Shown: one piece after another, positions 27,393 to 35,130 of the stretch
Numbering within the stretch: the stretch's first letter is position 1
How the letters are laid out: every line of letters starts with the position of its first letter
Assembly: GCF_000787835.1 (NCBI RefSeq)
Contig: NZ_BBPP01000038.1
Coordinates: forward strand, 1 to 38,314
DNA length: 38,314 nucleotides
From: Streptacidiphilus melanogenes
Lineage (GTDB): Bacteria; Actinomycetota; Actinomycetes; Streptomycetales; Streptomycetaceae
Reading direction: 5' to 3'
Translations under genes and position numbers: made by a program
The notes under the pieces: model-generated
Told to the model about the DNA's origin: nothing
Databases searched by the model: none
The model's input: the letters and a program-made list of their open reading frames with translations, nothing else

Positions 27393-29875
27393 CGCTCCAC
27401 GACGAGCAGCCCAGGCCTTCGGCGAACGAGCCACCGGCCCGGCCTTCCGGTCGGCCGGGGCGTCACCGACCCGTGGACGGGCCGGCGGCTGGGGAGGAGC
27501 GTCCGCCGGATTGGAGGCTGGTCGGGCCGGCGGTGGTGGTGTGGGGGGTGAGCGCTGCGTTGCTGCCGCTGCGAGGCGCCCATGCCGGGTGGGTGTTCGG
27601 GGCGGCGGGTGTTGCGGGGGCGGTCGGGTTCGGGCTGGTGCGGTGCCGGGTGCGGCCGCGGGTGATTGCCGCGCTGCTGCTCAGCGCCGCCGCGGCCGCC
27701 TTCGCCGTCGGGCTGGCCGGGGTGGCGCTGACCCGTGGGCCGGTGCCGCAGCTGGCCCGCTCGGGCCGTCCGGCCGAGGTGCGGTTGACCGTGGTCACCG
27801 ACCCGGAGCGTCGCGGCACGGACGGGAACACGGTGCTGCGCGCCGTCGTCGACGGCGTGGCGGGGACGGCGACCGGCACGCCCGTCCGCGTGGTGGCGCG
27901 CGGCTCGGCGGCGGGGGAGTGGCTGCGGATGCTGCCGTCGACCAGGGTGGTCGCCGTCGTCCGCGCCCGTCCGGTCACCGCCGACGATCCGCCGGACATC
28001 GCCGCGTCGCTGCTGACGACGGATCAGCCGCGCGTGCTCGCGCCGCCCGACGTCGTCGAGCGGGCGGCGGGCGCTCTGCGGGCGGGGCTGCGCCGCGCGG
28101 TCGCGCCGCTGCCCGAGGACGAGCGGGCCCTCCTCCCCGGGCTCGTCGACGGGGACACCAGCGCGATGACGTCCGACCTCGACGAGGCGTTCGTCGCCAC
28201 CGACCTGACGCACCTGACGGCGGTCAGCGGCTCGAACCTGTCGATCATGATGGTGCTGCTGATCGGCCGCGCCTCCCGCGCCCGCACCCCGGAACGCGGC
28301 GGCCTCGCCGCCCGCCTCGGGCTGCCGCTGCGCGGCTCGGCCCTCGCGGGCGCACTGCTGACGGCCGCATTCGTCGTGCTGTGCCGCCCCGAGCCCAGCG
28401 TGCTCCGCGCGGCCGCCACCGGCCTGGTGATACTGCTCGGCCTGGCCACCGGCCGTCGCGCCAGCCCGCTGCCCGCCCTCGCAGGGGCGACCTTGGTGCT
28501 GATCCTCGCGGACCCGGCCCTCGCCCGTTCCTACGGCTTCGCCCTCTCCGCGCTGGCCACCGCGGGGCTCGTCACCGTCGGCCCGCGTTGGGCCGAGGCA
28601 CTGCGCGCCCACGGCTGGCCCGCCCGTCTCGCCGAGCCGGTCGCGGCCGCCGCGGCGGCGCAGGCCTGGTGCGGGCCGCTGCTGGTGCTGCGCTCCGGGC
28701 GGCTCTCCCTCGTCGCCGTCCCGTGCAACCTCCTTGCGGAGCTCTGCGTCGCGCCCGCGACGGTGCTCGGATTCGCCGCGCTCGCCGTCGCGCCGCTCTG
28801 GCTCACGGGCGCGCAGTGGATCGCCAGGGCGGCAGCGGCCCCCGTCTGGGCGCTGATCCAGGTGGCCCGCTGCGGCGCCGCCCTGCCCGGCGCGGAGATC
28901 GGCTGGCCCGCTGGCTGGCCGGGCGCAGCCCTGCTCGTCGCCGTCACGTGCGCCCTGGTCGCCGCCGCGGCCTGGCTGCGCCGCCCTCTGGTCGCCGTGT
29001 TCCTGACGCTGTGCCTGCTGCTCCTCCTGCTGCGGCCGCCTCCGCTCACCCGGCTCGCCACGGGCTGGCCGCCGGCCGGCTGGCGTCTGGTCGCCTGCGA
29101 CGTGGGTCAGGGCGACGCGCTGGTGCTGTCACCGGGCGGCGATCCGGACACCGCGATCCTGGTCGACGCCGGTCCCGACCCGCACGTCGTCGACGGTTGC
29201 CTGCGCGCCCTCGGGGTCACCACCCTCCCACTGGTGATCCTCACCCACGACCACGCCGACCACGTCGAGGGTCTGCCCGGGGTCCTGCACGGCCGCCGCG
29301 TCGGCGCGGTCGAGACCACGACGGTCGACGACCCGCCCGCCGAGTACGCGCGGGTCCGCCGGTGGACCGCCGAGGCCGGCGTCCCGCTGATCCGCGCCGT
29401 GCGCGGCGAGCGGCGCACGCTCGGCGTTCTGCACTGGGAGGTGCTGTGGCCGCCGGACCCCTCCGGGGACTACGTTCCGCCGGGCCCCAACAACGCCTCG
29501 GTCGCGCTCCTGGTCACTCTTCCGGGCCTGCGGTTCGCCCTGCTGGGTGATCTGGAGCCGGCCGCCCAGCAGCGGCTCCTCGCCGCCCTCGGCGGAGCTC
29601 CCGGCGCGGCGCGCGTGGACGTCCTCAAGGTGGCGCACCACGGCTCGGCGAAGCAGGACCGGGCCCTGATCGAGGCGCTGCGGCCGCGGCTCGCCATGAT
29701 CTCCGTCGGCCAGGGCAACCGCTACGGCCATCCGGCGCCCTCGACGCTGCGCCTGCTCCGCACGCTCGGCACCACGGTGCTGCGCACCGACCAGCAAGGG
29801 GACCTGGCTGTGCTCACCCTCGACGGAGCGCTCGCGGTCGCGGTGCACGGAGGGGAGCCGATAATGGCCAGGTGA
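27389..29875 (+). CDS. comEC: ComEC/Rec2 family DNA uptake channel protein
   Basis: 828 residues, polytopic. An N-terminal membrane region with an OB-like DUF4131 segment (about 125-200), the competence domain with many spans (about 235-545, including the signature HLTAVSGSNLSIM), and a C-terminal metallo-beta-lactamase domain (about 565-825) with CDVGQGDALVL, the metal motif THDHADH (619-625), GDLEP and VAHHGS. All metal ligands look intact, so the nuclease-like domain may be active. In competent species it passes one DNA strand across the membrane; the role in streptomycete-type organisms is not established. Translationally coupled to comEA (ATGA) and to the next small gene (GTGA). Confidence 0.94.
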   Translation: MTLHDEQPRPSANEPPARPSGRPGRHRPVDGPAAGEERPPDWRLVGPAVVVWGVSAALLPLRGAHAGWVFGAAGVAGAVGFGLVRCRVRPRVIAALLLSAAAAAFAVGLAGVALTRGPVPQLARSGRPAEVRLTVVTDPERRGTDGNTVLRAVVDGVAGTATGTPVRVVARGSAAGEWLRMLPSTRVVAVVRARPVTADDPPDIAASLLTTDQPRVLAPPDVVERAAGALRAGLRRAVAPLPEDERALLPGLVDGDTSAMTSDLDEAFVATDLTHLTAVSGSNLSIMMVLLIGRASRARTPERGGLAARLGLPLRGSALAGALLTAAFVVLCRPEPSVLRAAATGLVILLGLATGRRASPLPALAGATLVLILADPALARSYGFALSALATAGLVTVGPRWAEALRAHGWPARLAEPVAAAAAAQAWCGPLLVLRSGRLSLVAVPCNLLAELCVAPATVLGFAALAVAPLWLTGAQWIARAAAAPVWALIQVARCGAALPGAEIGWPAGWPGAALLVAVTCALVAAAAWLRRPLVAVFLTLCLLLLLLRPPPLTRLATGWPPAGWRLVACDVGQGDALVLSPGGDPDTAILVDAGPDPHVVDGCLRALGVTTLPLVILTHDHADHVEGLPGVLHGRRVGAVETTTVDDPPAEYARVRRWTAEAGVPLIRAVRGERRTLGVLHWEVLWPPDPSGDYVPPGPNNASVALLVTLPGLRFALLGDLEPAAQQRLLAALGGAPGAARVDVLKVAHHGSAKQDRALIEALRPRLAMISVGQGNRYGHPAPSTLRLLRTLGTTVLRTDQQGDLAVLTLDGALAVAVHGGEPIMAR

Positions 29876-30135
29876 CCACGACGAGCGACCAGATCGACCA
29901 CTACGTGCTGGTTCTGCCCGACCGCGACGCGGCGGAGGAGCTGGCGGCCCGCCTCAAGAGCGCCCACCCCGGCCTGCCCGACCCCGAACTCCACCGCGAG
30001 GCCCTCGCCGGCGAGGACGACGCGGAGGACGCCCAGTGGCTCGTCGTCCTCGACCCGCCGCTCCCCAACACCCTCTCCGTCGTCGACCTCCAGGATCTCG
30101 TCACCGAGTACGACGGCTGGCTGGAGGACTACTAG
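29872..30135 (+). CDS. Small acidic protein of unknown function, coupled to comEC
   Basis: 87 residues, soluble, strongly acidic (LAGEDDAEDAQW, VTEYDGWLEDY). The start GTG at 29872 overlaps the comEC stop (GTGA), so it is read from the same mRNA. The order of beta-like and helical segments (HYVLVLPDRDAAEELAARL, QWLVVLDPP) suggests a small alpha/beta fold. I know no named family. The gap to the next gene (30136-30330) carries TAGGGT at 30186-30191 as a possible -10 and no other gene. Confidence 0.75.
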   Translation: MTTTSDQIDHYVLVLPDRDAAEELAARLKSAHPGLPDPELHREALAGEDDAEDAQWLVVLDPPLPNTLSVVDLQDLVTEYDGWLEDY

Positions 30136-30330
30136 CCCGGATCTGCCGGGACCAGGGTCCGGCCGGGGCGGATTGCTGCTGGGGCTAGGGTCGGGGGCAC
30201 AGCTCAGGGCCGCGGAGGGGACGCCGACGTCGACGCCGCTGCGTACCCCGGGCGGCGCAACCGACCCTGAGCACACAAAGCTGTGCACGCGACCCCGAGC
30301 CGCGACCCTGAACACCTGAGGAGCCCCGCA

Positions 30331-31587
30331 CTGAGCACGCCCGTAGCCGAGACCGTGTCGATCCTGCTCCTCGCGGTCGTGCTCGTCTGCGCCGTCGTGC
30401 GGCCCTTCGGCTGGCCGGAGGCCGTCGCCGCGGTGCCCGCCGCCGGGCTGCTCGTCGCGTTCGGCGCGGTGACGCCCGCGCACGCCCTGTCCGAGGCGTC
30501 GCGTCTGGGGCCGGTCATCGGGTTCCTCGCCGCCGTGCTGGTGCTGGCGCAGCTCTGCGCCGACGAGGGCCTCTTCGAGGCCTGCGGCGCCTGGATGGCG
30601 CGCAGCGCCGCGGGGCGGCCGCGTCGCCTGTTTGTCCAGGTCTTCGCCTTCGCCTCGGTCACCACAGCCGTGCTCAGCCTGGACGCGACGGTCGTGCTGC
30701 TGACTCCCGTGGTCTTCGCCACCACCGCACGCCTCGAGGCACGTCCCAAGCCGCACGTCTATGCCTGCGCACACCTGTCGAACTCCGCTTCGCTGCTCCT
30801 GCCGGTCTCCAACCTGACCAACCTGCTCGCCTTCACCGCGGCCGGTCTCAGCTTCACCCGCTTCACCGCGTTGATGGCGCTGCCCTGGCTGGTCGCGATC
30901 GCCGTCGAGTACGCGGTGCTGCGCCGCTTCTTCGCCGCCGACCTCGACGCGGGCGCGGCGGCGACGGACCCCGGACCGGCCCGGGAGCTGCCCCTGTTCG
31001 CGCTCGTCACGGTCGCCTGCACGCTCGCCGGCTTCGTCCTCACCTCCGTCCTCGGGGTCAACCCCGTGTGGGCGGCGGCGGCCGGAGCCGCCGTCATGGC
31101 CGTGCGTGCGCTGGTGCGCCGCCACACCACACCGCGGGCGATCGTCCGCTCGGCCGCCCTGCCCTTCCTGGCCTTCGTGCTGGGCCTCGGTATCGTCGTG
31201 CAGGCCGTGGTCGACAACGGGATGTCGGCGGCCTTGGCCCACCTCGTCCCGGGCGGGACCTCACTGCCTGCGCTCCTGGGCATCGCCGCGCTCGCGGCGC
31301 TGCTCGCGAACGTCATCAACAACCTGCCCGCCACCCTCGTCCTGGTCCCGCTCACCGCCCCCACCGGCCCCGGCGCGGTGCTCGCGGTCCTGCTGGGCGT
31401 GAACATCGGCCCCAATCTGACCTACGCGGGCTCCCTCGCCACGCTGCTGTGGCGGCGCATCATGGGCGAACACGACACGGAGGTGGAGTTGGGTGAGTTC
31501 ACCCGGCTCGGGCTGCTGACCGTGCCGCTCGCGCTGGTCGCGACGGTGCTCGCGTTGTGGGGCGGGCTGCAGACCATCGGCGTGTGA
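30331..31587 (+). CDS. ArsB/SLC13 (ion transporter superfamily) permease, probable CTG start
   Basis: About 418 residues, 10-12 membrane spans. Signature segments of ArsB/NhaD/SLC13-like carriers: VTTAVLSLDATVVLLTPVV, HLSNSASLLLPVSNLTNLL, ANVINNLPATLVLVP and GVNIGPNLTYAGSLATLLW, a tandem inverted-repeat layout. Homologues are often called arsenic transporters, but no ars genes are nearby and the substrate is unknown. Start choice: TGAGGAG (30317-30323) lies exactly 7 bases before CTG 30331, whereas GTG 30283 has the site inside the gene and GTG 30355 lies too far from it and would cut into the first span. I therefore prefer CTG. Confidence 0.87.
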   Translation: MSTPVAETVSILLLAVVLVCAVVRPFGWPEAVAAVPAAGLLVAFGAVTPAHALSEASRLGPVIGFLAAVLVLAQLCADEGLFEACGAWMARSAAGRPRRLFVQVFAFASVTTAVLSLDATVVLLTPVVFATTARLEARPKPHVYACAHLSNSASLLLPVSNLTNLLAFTAAGLSFTRFTALMALPWLVAIAVEYAVLRRFFAADLDAGAAATDPGPARELPLFALVTVACTLAGFVLTSVLGVNPVWAAAAGAAVMAVRALVRRHTTPRAIVRSAALPFLAFVLGLGIVVQAVVDNGMSAALAHLVPGGTSLPALLGIAALAALLANVINNLPATLVLVPLTAPTGPGAVLAVLLGVNIGPNLTYAGSLATLLWRRIMGEHDTEVELGEFTRLGLLTVPLALVATVLALWGGLQTIGV

Positions 31588-31706
31588 CGGCCCCAGGTCG
31601 AGCGGGCGGAGCTGTGCTGTCCCCAGGCGGTAGTGATCATGTCACCCGCCGGTAACAGACGGATCCGGACGCAACCGGACGTACCGCATGCCCGTCATCG
31701 CGGGTG

Positions 31707-31724
31707 GCGGCACGAACGTGCCGC
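31707..31724. promoter_or_regulatory. Palindrome upstream of the DUF4232 lipoprotein gene
   Basis: GCGGCACGAACGTGCCGC is a perfect inverted repeat that can fold as a 7-bp stem with a GAAC loop followed by GTTT. It lies 120 bases after the permease stop and 24 bases before the next start, so it could be a terminator, an operator or a leader hairpin. Confidence 0.45.
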
Positions 31725-31748
31725 GTTTCCCGAGTGGGGGGTACCACC

Positions 31749-32432
31749 GTGTTCGGTCCTGTCCGCAATGCCCGCAGAGCCGTCGTGGCTATGACGCTGC
31801 TGTCCACCACCTGCCTGGCGCTGACCGCCTGTCAGGGGGCGGCCTCCGCCGACCCGACCGGCGCGGCGCCCGCGGCCTCGCAGTCCCCGACGTCGACCTC
31901 GGCGCCGACGCCGCAGGCGACGCCGACCGACACCGGCGCGCCGGTCGCCACGCCGACCGCGACCCGTACCGGTGCGAGCACGGTTCCCGTGGACCTCGTC
32001 CGCTGCGCGCCCGAGAACCTGACGGCCGCGCCCGCGCAGCCGCAGCCCTCGAACGCCGCCACCTCGACCTACGACGAGGACGTCAAGCTGACCAACAGCG
32101 GGCACAGCGCCTGCGAGCTGAAGGGCTTCCCGACCGTCGCGGTGGCCGGCGAGGGTGATCCCACGCACAACCGGCCGCTGAAGGTCACCCCGAGCGGTGC
32201 CGCGCACGCGGTGCGTCTGGCTCCCGGCCAGAGCGCCTGGCTGAAGCTGAGCTTCCGCGTGGTGATGGGCGAGGCGGACGGCTACTGCGCCTCCGGCGCC
32301 ACCCCCACGTCCGCCCCGTCGCTGGTCGTCGGCTTCGGCAACGGCGGCATCCAGGTCGGGCCGGCGGACGGCACCTTCGCCGAGTGCGACGACGTCGTCT
32401 GGGCCTCGTCCTTCCTGACGACCCACCCCTGA
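31749..32432 (+). CDS. DUF4232 domain lipoprotein
   Basis: 227 residues. Signal peptide with a lipobox LTAC (Cys28), so the mature protein should be lipid-anchored outside the membrane. A Thr/Pro/Ala-rich linker (about 35-75) is followed by a DUF4232 domain (VKLTNSGHSACELKGFPTVAV, PGQSAWLKLSFRVV, with four cysteines likely forming disulfides). Function unknown; such proteins are numerous in streptomycetes. GTG 31749 follows a G-rich ribosome binding site (AGTGGGGGG) and gives a normal-length signal peptide; the longer frame from 31704 would add 15 residues. Confidence 0.85.
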   Translation: MFGPVRNARRAVVAMTLLSTTCLALTACQGAASADPTGAAPAASQSPTSTSAPTPQATPTDTGAPVATPTATRTGASTVPVDLVRCAPENLTAAPAQPQPSNAATSTYDEDVKLTNSGHSACELKGFPTVAVAGEGDPTHNRPLKVTPSGAAHAVRLAPGQSAWLKLSFRVVMGEADGYCASGATPTSAPSLVVGFGNGGIQVGPADGTFAECDDVVWASSFLTTHP

Positions 32433-32476
32433 GCCAACCTCTCGAGCCTGAGCCGACATCTGCACCCACCCCTTCG

Positions 32477-32504
32477 GCGGGGAGCCGGCCGACGTGCTCC
32501 CCGC
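32477..32504 (+). terminator. Terminator after the DUF4232 gene
   Basis: A perfect 9-bp stem (32477-32485 with 32496-32504) with a 10-base loop, followed by TGTTTG. Confidence 0.65.
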
Positions 32505-32551
32505 TGTTTGTCGTGCCCCGCTGCCGGTCGTGCCGCGCTGTCGGTCGTGGC
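32501..32551 (+). repeat. Three tandem 17-bp repeats in the holA promoter
   Basis: Units 32501-32517, 32518-32534 and 32535-32551 share the pattern CGCTGNNNGTCGTG; each differs from the middle unit at three positions. The array ends 3 bases before the -10 box TAGGGT (32555-32560) and overlaps the terminator's right arm. Confidence 0.6.
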
Positions 32552-32554
32552 GGA

Positions 32555-32560
32555 TAGGGT
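32555..32560 (+). promoter_or_regulatory. -10 box of holA
   Basis: TAGGGT lies 8 bases before ATG 32569 with no ribosome binding site between, so holA mRNA is probably leaderless or nearly so. Confidence 0.4.
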
Positions 32561-32568
32561 GGTTCGCG

Positions 32569-33549
32569 ATGGCCAGGAAACCCTCCGAAGATCTGCTCTC
32601 CCCGCTGACCCTCATCGTCGGGCAGGAGGAGCTGCTGCTCGACCGTGCCGTGGCGCAGACGGTCGCCGCCGCGCGGGCCGACGATCCGGACACCGACGTC
32701 CGCGATCTCCTGCCCGGCGCGCTGCAGCCCGGCATGCTCAGCGAACTGACGAGCCCTTCGCTCTTCTCCGAGCGGAAGGTCATCGTCGTGCGCGCCGCGC
32801 AGGACGCCGGGGCGGACGTGGTCAAGGAGCTCAAGGCCTACATCGAGGATCCGGCCCCCGACGTGATGCTCCTGCTCGTCCACGCCGGCGGCGCGAAGGG
32901 CAAGGCGCTGCTGGAGGCGGGCAAGAAGGCCGGTGCGCGCGAGGTCGCGTGCCCGAAGCTGACCAAGCCCACGGAGAAGCTCGCCTTCGTCCGTGCGGAG
33001 TTCCGCGGGGCCGGCCGTTCGGCCAGCGAGGACGCCTGCCGTGCCCTGCTGGACGCGGTGGGCGGGGATCTCCGTGAGCTGGCGAGCGCCGCGAGCCAGC
33101 TGGCCGCGGACACCGAGGGCACCATCGACGAGACGGTCGTCGCCCGGTACTACACCGGCCGCGCGGAGTCGACGGGCTTCCAGGTCGCCGACCTGGCGGT
33201 CGCGGGGCGCACCGCCGACGCGCTGGGCCAGCTGCGCTGGGCCCTGGCCGTGGGGGAGAAGCCCACCGGCATCGTCTTCGCCCTCGCCTCCGGCGTCCGC
33301 GCGATCGGCCGCGTCGCCACCGCGGACCGCGGCCTCCGCCCCGCCGACCTCGCCCGCGAGCTCGGCATGCCGCCGTGGAAGATCGACCGGGTGCGCCAGC
33401 AGGTGCGCGGCTGGTCCGGCGACGGCGTCGCCGCCGCGCTGCGCGCCATCGCCGAGGCGGACGCCGCGGTCAAGGGCGGCTCCGGCGACCCGGCGTACGC
33501 GCTGGAGCAGTGCGTCGTCGCTGTCGCCCAGGCGGCCCGGGCGCGGTAG
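32569..33549 (+). CDS. holA: DNA polymerase III subunit delta
   Basis: The delta subunit opens the beta sliding clamp within the clamp loader. The 326-residue protein shows the family order: a degenerate AAA+ domain starting LTLIVGQEELLLDRAV with no functional Walker A, PSLFSERKVIVVRAAQDA, the VMLLLVHAGGAKGKALL strand, a lid region (FRGAGRSASEDACRALLDAVGGDLRELASAASQLA), and a C-terminal helical collar (QLRWALAVGEKPTGIVFALASGVR). Position between the comEC region and rpsT/lepA is the usual actinobacterial order. ATG 32569 is set by the -10 box upstream. Confidence 0.94.
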   Translation: MARKPSEDLLSPLTLIVGQEELLLDRAVAQTVAAARADDPDTDVRDLLPGALQPGMLSELTSPSLFSERKVIVVRAAQDAGADVVKELKAYIEDPAPDVMLLLVHAGGAKGKALLEAGKKAGAREVACPKLTKPTEKLAFVRAEFRGAGRSASEDACRALLDAVGGDLRELASAASQLAADTEGTIDETVVARYYTGRAESTGFQVADLAVAGRTADALGQLRWALAVGEKPTGIVFALASGVRAIGRVATADRGLRPADLARELGMPPWKIDRVRQQVRGWSGDGVAAALRAIAEADAAVKGGSGDPAYALEQCVVAVAQAARAR

Positions 33550-33625
33550 CGCACGTCCCCGTCGCACGAGCGCGACGTCCGTTTCCTGCCAGCAGCCTCC
33601 GCATGCGGCGGGCCAGCATGGGCGC

Positions 33626-34168
33626 ATGACCAGGTACCCAGTTCTCCCCATCGACCCGGCCGCCGTCAAGGAACTGCGAACGGCCGACGACGCGGCCCGG
33701 CCCTGCACCCCGTACGACGCGACTGCCGACGAAGCGGGCTCCCTGCTGCGCTGCTGCCTGAACCCCGTCACGGCCGGCGAGCGCATCGCCCTGGTGTCCT
33801 ACGCCCCGCTGCGTCGCTGGGCCGCCGCGACGGGCGCCGACCCGGGCGCGTACGACGAGCAGGGTCCGATCTTCATCCACGCCGACGACTGCGGCGGGGC
33901 CACCCCCGGTGGGACGAGCAGTGGCGAGACGACCTCTGGCGAGGAGTATCCCGTCGCCCACCCGGGCGCCCGCCGGACCGTGCGCCGCTACGACGCCCGA
34001 GGCCGGATCGTGGGCGGTCGGCTTCTGGAGATCCCGGCCGATGCCACGGCCGGGTTCGACGCGGCCTTCGACGACGCCTTCGCCGACCCGGACGTGGCGC
34101 TCGTGCACGTCCGGGCGCTGGAGTTCGGGTGCTTCCTCTTCGAGGTGCGACGGCCGGCGGCCACGTAG
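33626..34168 (+). CDS. DUF1203 family protein
   Basis: 180 residues, no signal or membrane segment. The pattern of a Cys-rich N-terminal segment (RPCTPYDATADEAGSLLRCCLNP), then ALVSYAPLRR, the signature GPIFIHADDCGG, and a C-terminal VALVHVRALEFGCFLFEVRR matches DUF1203, whose biochemical role is unknown. A Gly/Ser/Thr-rich insert (about 93-108) is unusual for so short a protein. ATG 33626 is the first start before the conserved region. The ribosome binding site is poor. Confidence 0.82.
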   Translation: MTRYPVLPIDPAAVKELRTADDAARPCTPYDATADEAGSLLRCCLNPVTAGERIALVSYAPLRRWAAATGADPGAYDEQGPIFIHADDCGGATPGGTSSGETTSGEEYPVAHPGARRTVRRYDARGRIVGGRLLEIPADATAGFDAAFDDAFADPDVALVHVRALEFGCFLFEVRRPAAT

Positions 34169-34208
34169 TTGGCGACGCAGTGTTGGCGACGCAGTGTTGG
34201 CGACGCAG
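34169..34208 (+). repeat. 14-bp tandem repeat, 2.9 copies
   Basis: TTGGCGACGCAGTG is repeated exactly at 34169-34182 and 34183-34196, plus 12 bases at 34197-34208. The array begins on the base after the DUF1203 stop codon and runs into the terminator stem. Confidence 0.8.
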
Positions 34209-34249
34209 AAGGGCCCCGCTGCTCCTTCCGGAACAGCGGGGCCCTTCTG
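34206..34249. terminator. Bidirectional terminator between DUF1203 gene and rpsT
   Basis: A perfect 16-bp stem (34206-34221 with 34234-34249) with a 12-base loop that can add a small inner stem. It serves the plus-strand gene and, from the other side, rpsT. The remaining bases to 34371 show no further gene. Confidence 0.8.
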
Positions 34250-34371
34250 TCAGCTTCAGCTACTGCAGCCCACCCGCGTGGCGAACGCAGGCCGCGTGGG
34301 CTGCTGGGTTGTGCGGCTCGTCCGGGGCGTTTGAGAGGGAACGCATCCGGTCGAGCGGTCGATCAAGGAGT

Positions 34372-34638
34372 TCAGGCCTTGAGCGCGTCAACCTTGGTGG
34401 CCAGCGCGGACTTCTTGTTCGCGGCCTGGTTCTTGTGGATGACGCCCTTGCTGACGGCCTTGTCCAGCTCACGGGACGCGGCACGAGCCAGCTCGTCGGC
34501 CTTCGCGAAGTCGCCGGCCTCCACAGCCTCACGGGTCTTGCGGATGGCGGTCTTCAGCGACGACTTGACAGCCTTGTTGCGCTGACGAGCCTTCTCGTTG
34601 GTCTTGATGCGCTTGATCTGGGACTTGATGTTCGCCAC
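34372..34638 (-). CDS. rpsT: 30S ribosomal protein bS20
   Basis: Small-subunit protein binding 16S rRNA. The 88-residue, strongly basic product starts [21 protein letters not shown] and ends [13 protein letters not shown], all helices, normal length. The GTG start (first base 34638) has GAGG 7 bases upstream on the minus strand. A TAACCT -10 candidate lies on the minus strand around 34694-34699, giving a leader of about 50 bases. rpsT next to holA and lepA is the standard order. Confidence 0.97.
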   Translation of the reverse strand: MANIKSQIKRIKTNEKARQRNKAVKSSLKTAIRKTREAVEAGDFAKADELARAASRELDKAVSKGVIHKNQAANKKSALATKVDALKA

Positions 34639-34744
34639 GAATGAGCCTCAGTCTGAGTTGATTCTTCTGGGACTGCGTCCGAGCCGGGCCAGGTTAGAGG
34701 GCATGGCACAGCACAGACACGGTGACCCACGATACCAGACCTGT

Positions 34745-35044
34745 TCAGACCACCGATTCGCTGAAGTGTTCGACCAGCGGAAAAGGGTCGTAGAAGTGGT
34801 GCAGGAGCTCGCGCCACCGCGCGTACTCCGGCGACTTCCGGAAGCCCTCGGTGTGGTCCGTGAGCTGTTCCCATTCCACCAGCAGCAGGAAGCGTGAACC
34901 GCGGCCCTCGTCCACGCAGCGCCGCAGCTCCAGCGAGCGGAACCCCCGCTGGGCGGCGATCAGGGGACGGGCCTGGGTGAATGCCGCGAGGAAGGCCTCC
35001 TCCTCGCCGGGGCGGACGTCGAGCAGCGCGGACTCCATGATCAT
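34745..35044 (-). CDS. Antibiotic biosynthesis monooxygenase (ABM) domain protein
   Basis: 99 residues of dimeric ferredoxin-like ABM fold: MESALLDVRPGEEEAFLAAF, RGFRSLELRRC, FLLLVEWEQLTDHTEGFRKSPEYARW, then a Phe/Pro/His-rich tail. Such proteins range from heme-degrading to quinone-forming enzymes and many have no known activity, so substrate cannot be told. Either of two ATGs (35044 or 35038) may be used; neither has a clear ribosome binding site. It diverges from lepA, with 86 bases between. Confidence 0.85.
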   Translation of the reverse strand: MIMESALLDVRPGEEEAFLAAFTQARPLIAAQRGFRSLELRRCVDEGRGSRFLLLVEWEQLTDHTEGFRKSPEYARWRELLHHFYDPFPLVEHFSESVV

Positions 35045-35130
35045 GGCCCAGGATTCTGCACCAGCGCCGCGCCATGGGACGATGGGTGGGAAAAACCACC
35101 TCCCGGCCGATCAGAAGAACTGGATCCTGA

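Noticed and set aside
30283-30330. GTG 30283 as the start of the permease
   Set aside because: The extra 16 residues are unlike a membrane protein N-terminus and the only good ribosome binding site lies inside that stretch.
35085-35100. Riboswitch or attenuator before lepA
   Set aside because: A single 5-bp stem with an A-rich loop, too little structure and no competing fold or leader peptide.
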